Assembly: GCA_027596075.1 (NCBI GenBank) | Contig: JADGJC010000010.1 | Location: 206,668 to 270,667 of the forward strand | Reading direction: 5' to 3' | Length of the DNA stretch: 64,000 nucleotides | From: Rhizophlyctis rosea | Lineage: Eukaryota > Chytridiomycota > Chytridiomycetes > Rhizophlyctidales > Rhizophlyctidaceae | The notes under the pieces: model-generated | Seen by the model: only the letters and a program-made list of their open reading frames with translations | Told to the model about the DNA's origin: nothing | Databases searched by the model: none | Shown here: one piece after another, positions 58,740 to 64,000 of the stretch | Position numbering within the stretch: the first letter of the stretch is position 1 | Layout of the letters: each line of letters starts with the position of its first letter | Program-made: the position numbers and the translations under genes

Positions 58740-59730
58740 TTACTGACCCTGTAAGGGTGAGAAATGGCGGAAACTTGTTCTTTCTTCCCACAATGATAGT
58801 TGATAGGAGGATAAAGTAAGCGGAAATGGCCCTCGACCAGCAGGGGCCGGGGCTGTATGTATCGTTAGCCAGTCTGTGCCTGCAGTGCAGACAAATATGA
58901 ACAATGCAGATGCCGAGGTTGCAACCGCAAGAAACAGAATGCAGGACCTCAAGGAGCATCCCTTTGGAACACTTCCCTCCTGATGTCACACCATGAAGGC
59001 GCAGTTTGCACGACCCACCCAGATCCCACATGCGGATGTGCGTGCATTGCAACCACTGAAATAATGGACCCATTTACTACCAATATGGGAAGACTGCGTC
59101 GGACAAAGATGTGGACGCGCCAAAATACAATTTCTGGCCCAGGTGTAAGCCACACTCGGGAATGTAAACAAATATGGATTTTCCAACTTTTTCGAAAATT
59201 TAGATACCGTAAATTCCCACCCAGCCCGAATTCAAGGCTCGCCCCCTAGCTTTTACCTTCCCACAAACGGTAGTACAAAGCTACTCAGAGTTGCTCTACT
59301 ATCGGTAATGCGGGCACTCGATTTGAGGATTTCGTTGCAAGTGGTGACCCCATTTCTCCGAGAGGGAGTTTGGGCTGAGTCGTGATTTCTGGCATTTCGA
59401 GGCATATCGGCCCTTTGCGGCATGATCGACCACTACTTATGTCAATGCTCGGCGAACCATCGTCGCCAACTTACTCTGCGATCCCAACGATTACACCGAT
59501 ACTGCAAATGAAAATGTCGGATGTCAGAACATTGAACCGGTGGACGTGAGCGTCATCTACGGGATGTCTGAAGCGGTGACGAAGAATGACAATCACACTT
59601 CTACCTGAACCTCTAGACGCTCCATACCAAACGGTTTGGAGGGTCGTGTTTTTGCTCGAATTGGAACTGCATACTGCCTGTCTGCTTGATGTCCGAGATT
59701 GAAAAGGTCATGTTTTGTGCTTCCGCTCTA
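58740..59730. other. Intergenic, no supported gene
   Basis: The upstream region of the UVR-motif gene leads into a stretch without coding signal on either strand. No TATA box stands out. Confidence 0.4.
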
Positions 59731-59838
59731 TCAATGAAAACATTTCCAGGAAGAGCTGTGATGCACAAAGAAACGCAACAACAATCAATGAAAACATTTC
59801 CAGGAAGAGCTGTGATGCACAAAGAAATGCAACAACAA
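59731..59838. repeat. 54-bp tandem duplication
   Basis: Two adjacent 54-bp units, 59731-59784 and 59785-59838, differ at one position (C versus T in AAACGC/AAATGC). The unit length is a multiple of three and a short plus frame stays open through both. No coding gene is otherwise supported there, so this looks like a recent slippage or duplication event in non-coding DNA. Confidence 0.9.
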
Positions 59839-59935
59839 AATGTAAAAGCAGGGCGCAACGTGTCACAACGCCATGCAACTTGGGATTTGATTCTTGCTCA
59901 CTGCCGCAGAAGTTTGGGCAGCAAGTAAAGTAAAC

Positions 59936-60008
59936 TGGAGGTGCGGGGTATCGATCCCCGTGCCTCTCGCATGCTAAGCGAGCGCTCTACCATCTGAGCT
60001 ACACCCCC
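59936..60008 (-). tRNA. tRNA-Ala (anticodon AGC)
   Basis: A complete 73-nt cloverleaf without an intron. The acceptor strands GGGGGTG and CACCTCC pair over seven positions, including the G3:U70 wobble pair that identifies alanine tRNAs, with discriminator A. The D-arm reads GCTC..GAGC. The anticodon stem-loop is CTCGC-TTAGCAT-GCGAG with anticodon AGC. The T-arm is CGGGG-ATCGATA-CCCCG, with A instead of T at position 54 of the loop. It stands alone and transcribes leftward. Confidence 0.95.
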
Positions 60009-60373
60009 GATCTGGTTTGGCATTCTTTTTACCGCATGAATGCTAGTGAAGTGATGGATGGGAAGGGGCAGGTGTTTTTGTAAGCCGCAGCGTAAACGAT
60101 CCCTGGAAAGCAAGCAAAATCAGAAGAAGACGGTACAAAATGTGAAAAAATGGTTCCGTGCTCAAGCTTGTCCACTTCATCCCGACGACCAAGAAAACCG
60201 GCATCTTTTTTTGTGTGCATGTATGGCCACTTCATCGCCCAAGATGGTGGATGGGCGGAAGAGGTGTCAGTTGTGAGCGTTTGCAGCGTTCGCAGCGGTA
60301 TGTCCGGGTGTTGTCTGAGTGGTGATTATGCTCAATGTCATTGGAGATGATTCAGAGAGGGATGATAGAATGC

Positions 60374-60564
60374 CCAATTAGAAAAGTAGGTAAGACACAG
60401 CGACTGACGTGTGGGGGTTGGAACGTGAATGGGAACGCATTGGGAGGGAAAAGGAACGCCTTGAGAGGATGGAGCGTGAGAAACGCGCGCTTGGTACTTA
60501 CGAGGTACTGATTGACGAAGTCCTCGACCCTTTCCGTTCTCCTATCACTTTCCAAGATTTTTAG
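60374..60564 (+). other. Charged coiled-coil-like ORF fragment
   Basis: A short frame without an ATG reads as a highly charged helix (EREWERIGREKERLERMERE) followed by YEVLIDEVLDPFRSPITF and a stop. The composition is protein-like and unlike its surroundings. No splice partners were found. It could be an exon of an unrecognised gene or a gene relic. Confidence 0.3.
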
Positions 60565-61199
60565 GACGTGCATACATCGTGGCACAGTCATAAAACCTTC
60601 TCAATCTCCCACTTCGCCGTTCCGGCGTGTGGGAAGAGGGGGAAATCGCCATGTGACACCTGTCAAACCTGTTCTAAGCGCGGCGTCCTCCGCAAGATGA
60701 GTAGGAGGGGATTGAGGCTTAGCGGAAGGAGAAGGGATCCGTTAGTGACTGGCTTGTGACCATTCTAGGCCCATTTTGAATCGCACATACATTTGCATCC
60801 GAAGGACTGGCACAGGAGAAGAGAGAAGACACGACAAGATAAGATGCACCATCACATTCGTCAAGGGGGTTGTCAAACATTTTGACACCTTTTGCCACCC
60901 CCTTTTTGCCATAATGAACGAACTCACCCAATGTATGGCGCCGCCTATGACTTCGGGGCTGCGAGGAGCTCGGAGGCGGATGAATACGTTCATTGTGGAC
61001 GTGGTGGCAAGTTCACCCCGCGGGCCTCGAATGGGTATTGTCTGGAGACTACGCCAGACGATCGAATAAATACTCATCCAATGCCATAGCAGAAGGATTT
61101 CTCGCTCTTCAGGAGTTCCAACGGTTGCCGTTGACATCCTTTTGCTTGATCCACGTCTCTTGCGCACACCACTTCTTGAAACCTGCCGTTGATCGTGAC

Positions 61200-63002
61200 A
61201 TGCTGTTCGGTAGAGCTGCCGGGAAACCTCGACGGTTTCGAACTTCTCCGTATCCGAAAGCCTTCGCATGGATTCTAGTCATGCTTATTTGGTAAAGTTC
61301 GATTATTGCCAGTGAAACTCAAAATTCGCGACATCGCTGACAGAAATGGTGATCTTTGCTGCTTCCAGGGGTACTTACGTGGGATACACAATCTACAAAT
61401 TTCATACTCAAACGATAGTGTTTCAAAACCGACCTCCAACCAAAACGGAATGGGAGGGCTTTCCAACCCCCGGTAAGACAGCAATGGGCGTCGTGGATAT
61501 TCCATTTTGTTGACCTTATATCATACCATTTTGATCTGCACCAGCAATCCAAGTGACCGTTGATGGTCCGGGAGCGGCTTTTGCTTATACATCTGGTGAT
61601 ACCTCAAGCATAGTGGCCTATACCAACCCCGCACATGTCGCGTCCATGATGAACCATTCTTAGTTTCAAGTACAAAGCTCCAGTCAGGACATGGGTTATG
61701 TCTCCTCAAACAACTCAATGTTTATTTGGCGGCCGAGAAAGAATTCCTATATTTCAGGTAGGATGAAGCCCTGCAGATCACACAAATATGACGATGTGTG
61801 ACACTCACCTATAAATCCAACGCGGCATACTTCGCGACAGCATGTACGGCGTGGGGACAGAGCTATTGGTTTTGACTGTCCTCGCTATTCCACCACCACT
61901 CACAACCAGCACATTCTCCAAAATTCGCTTCATTGGTTTGTTTTTTGATGCAGACCTTGCGCGCACGTAAGCTGTCTTGGATTCACTGACATGTGTATCG
62001 CTGGTAGACCCAGCAGCATATGATCCGCTGTTCAGTGATTATTCGGGCAGTGGACCATGGAATATAACGAATTTCCGGAAGTCTGTGACCTTTCCAACGT
62101 TTAATGGCATTTCTTTCGCGGATATGGTGGCTTTAAGTCCAGGTTTAGTCAAGTTAGTTGGCATCGGTGTCATTGAGATAAGGTAGCGCTGAAAGGGGCT
62201 TGAGACTAAATGTGTATGTTACGTCGTCTGGACAATTGAGTCACATCCTTTATTTATTGTAGGACCTCGCAAAGTCCCTGGGCGGATATCTTCGGATCCA
62301 AGCTGTTTCCGCCAAATTCACCTTATTATGATTATCGGATTGAGCAACAAACGACAGCGGATATCAAAGTGGGCAATAATTCAAAAGCGACGATAAGGTT
62401 CGAGGATGCAATGTACAGTCAGGTACGTGAGCAAGTTCTCACGCTTCCCGGATCCACGGTGATCAACAGGTACGTTCAGGATCCTCAAGGTCATGAATTC
62501 TATTCGAATCTACCTCAGTAAAGAACTAACGTACTCACACTGTGGTCAATTACCTCGCACTCCTCCACAGCATTCTCTCCCCCCACGCAGCCGTCATCGG
62601 TATAATCACTTTCATCTTCGGTCCCGGTCGCTTCCGTCCCTACGACAAATTGAAAGAATGGTACCTATTCCCCAAGAGACCAAACTCCACCCGCTTTGAT
62701 ATTCGGTCGCATGTTCAGTTTCAACACCAAACCACGCTGCAGTCCTTGCAGACGCTTCATCTGCAGACGATGAAACAACCGTGATGGTTGATCAAGAAGA
62801 TCGTATTAAGGTATTAGAGGAACGTGTCCGTGCTCTGGAGCAACTCCGGGAGGTAGTGCAGGAGGAGTTTTTGAGGGTTGATGAGGGACAAATCATAGAC
62901 GAGGATGAGGAGCATCCGGTTAGAGTTGATAGAGGTTGGAACTGCTTTAAGAGAAATGACGAGAAATATGGGGAAGATCTGACGGAACGTACAGAGGTGT
63001 AG
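61200..63002 (+). CDS. Two-TM surface protein with large extracellular domain (partial model)
   Basis: Confident exons are 61200-61291, 61369-61472 and 61545 to about 61650, giving a basic N-terminus (GKPRRFRTSPYP), a TM helix (AFAWILVMLIWGTYVGY) and the start of an ectodomain (TIVFQNRPPTKTEWEGFPTP). Further exon-like pieces lie at about 62009-62185 (NITNFRKSVTFPTFNGISF), 62262-62472, and 62572 onward with a second TM (AAVIGIITFIFG) followed by FGPGRFRPYDKLKEW and an acidic coiled coil ending at 63002. N- and C-terminal TM helices around an extracellular domain recall small fungal membrane families. The ends are coherent, but the middle exons (61650-62000) do not chain in frame by eye. It may be intact with missed introns or damaged. 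Confidence 0.5.
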
Positions 63003-64000
63003 AAATCGACTCTATGTCCACGTTGTCATCAGTGTTTTCTATTTTCCCACTTCATCTATGTCGATATTTGTTTTTAGCCCGCTATACAGTTCGCCTACCC
63101 AAAAAAAATGATACCTCATTACCTGTGTGAAATTTACCACGCAAAATGGTCATCATCTACTGAATTCTCTCATGCTTTTTGCTCTCCTACGCTCCCAAAT
63201 GATTATCGCTGTTGCTCTCCTAACACAATCATCCGCGTCGAGCACAATTCTATTGAAGGGTATGTAAGTTGCAACTTTCGGCTTGACGTAGCGGATTCAA
63301 ACCTGAGTATGTGATGACTTTTCGCCCACGGCAGTCCTTTGTCTGTGCATGCAGATTGATCATAATCGTCCACCACTGTCCACGCGGGGGAAAAATGACA
63401 AAAAGGAAAGCAAATACGTTAGTATGTCCACCCAGTTCTTTTGCTCTATACATTGAAAAGGGAAAACCATGCAATACGCAGTCGGCGAGACTTCGAGGTC
63501 AGAGCTACGTCGGGCGTGTGGATGGCGTTTGGGATGTGGAGTGGGAGTAAAATTCATGTGGTTAGATGTCTTCAGATAAACCAAGCGAGTCAAGTGAACT
63601 TTGTCGGCTGGACTGATGTACTTTGCCAGAGCGTGTTCATATGTGAATAACTGTAAATATCACGTCATCAATACTAGGCTTCTATGATCCAATAAAAGTC
63701 TCTATGGGCGAGATTGCCGGTCTGTTGGTACTGTTGGTCAGGAACGTTTGCTTCTTGTTCGTGCCCTTGAGAATTGGTAATAGGCGACACTAATGTCATG
63801 AACACAAACTGGGTTTGACGCCCACATCACTCGATCGCGACTGAACTTTTGTATTGTATCGCCAGATGTGCTAACTCTAGCTTGGAAGCCTGGGAGAGTC
63901 GTACTTTTAATTGGTGTTGGAAAGTGATCGCGGTGAAAAAGATGATGGCGGCTCTTGTACCAAAGTTGGGTGGGGAACGGAAAGCTTTCGATGCAGGGGG
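63003..64000. other. Right-edge stretch without supported gene
   Basis: The 3' flank of the two-TM gene. It contains a short poly-A tract near 63,101 and frames with no protein-like composition. Nothing further is recognised. Confidence 0.4.

Noticed and set aside
59686..59933. Plus frame through the 54-bp duplication giving a repeated peptide
   Set aside because: The repeat length is divisible by three, so the open frame is expected by chance. No promoter, splice or composition support.
1..64000. CRISPR arrays, bacterial operons or insertion sequences
   Set aside because: The window has spliceosomal introns throughout. No spaced direct repeats of CRISPR type, transposase motifs or terminal inverted repeats with target duplications were seen.

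Overview
The window looks like nuclear DNA of an early-diverging zoosporic (chytrid-like) fungus. The signs are many short spliceosomal introns (about 49-120 bp, GT..AG, GTAAGT/GTATGT-type donors), fungal endocytosis and morphogenesis genes (an FCHO/Syp1 F-BAR adaptor and a Furry/TAO3/MOR2 scaffold), a VAP/Scs2 ER tether, secreted and membrane-anchored mannanase-type glycoside hydrolases, large F-box-like/ankyrin-like proteins, a TRAF7-like RING/TRAF-zinc-finger/WD40 family and an IQ-motif coiled-coil protein. The organism is inferred from gene content only. All exon models were built by eye from splice signals and frame continuity.

Layout. 1-10.3 kb: gene-poor, with a small Pro-rich protein gene, one unresolved hypothetical gene, a Ser/Thr-rich single-pass surface protein (minus strand) and a 73-residue two-exon double-TM protein behind a clear TATA box. 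10.9-16.3 kb: a tandem array of three TRAF7-like genes, the middle one truncated, all sharing a five-codon first exon. 16.6-19.4 kb: a 12-exon FCHO/Syp1 gene (minus). 19.9-23.1 kb: eight degenerate tandem units of about 300 bp, interrupted by a possible tiny four-exon gene. 23.7-26.4 kb: 11-exon secreted GH5 enzyme (minus). 27.2-28.3 kb: VAP. 28.7-32.5 kb: IQ-motif protein (minus) containing a 10-N assembly gap. 32.9-34.6 kb: membrane-anchored GH26 enzyme.

36-49.7 kb is the most unusual part. It holds a Trp-Trp ankyrin-like protein, a TIR domain fused to Sel1-like repeats (minus), a UvrD-helicase / RecB-like nuclease / DNA2-like-helicase locus (minus) with two in-frame stops, a frameshift and a mutated Walker B motif, and a canonical ankyrin protein. 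50.3-58.2 kb is a Furry/TAO3/MOR2 scaffold (minus) preceded by a small UVR-motif protein. The right end has a tRNA-Ala(AGC), a 54-bp tandem duplication, a partly resolved two-TM protein and a gene-free tail.

The best candidates for something not previously described are the TIR-Sel1 protein with its nuclease-helicase and repeat-protein neighbours, the TRAF7-like array with conserved micro-exons, and the eight-unit repeat array with its embedded small gene.
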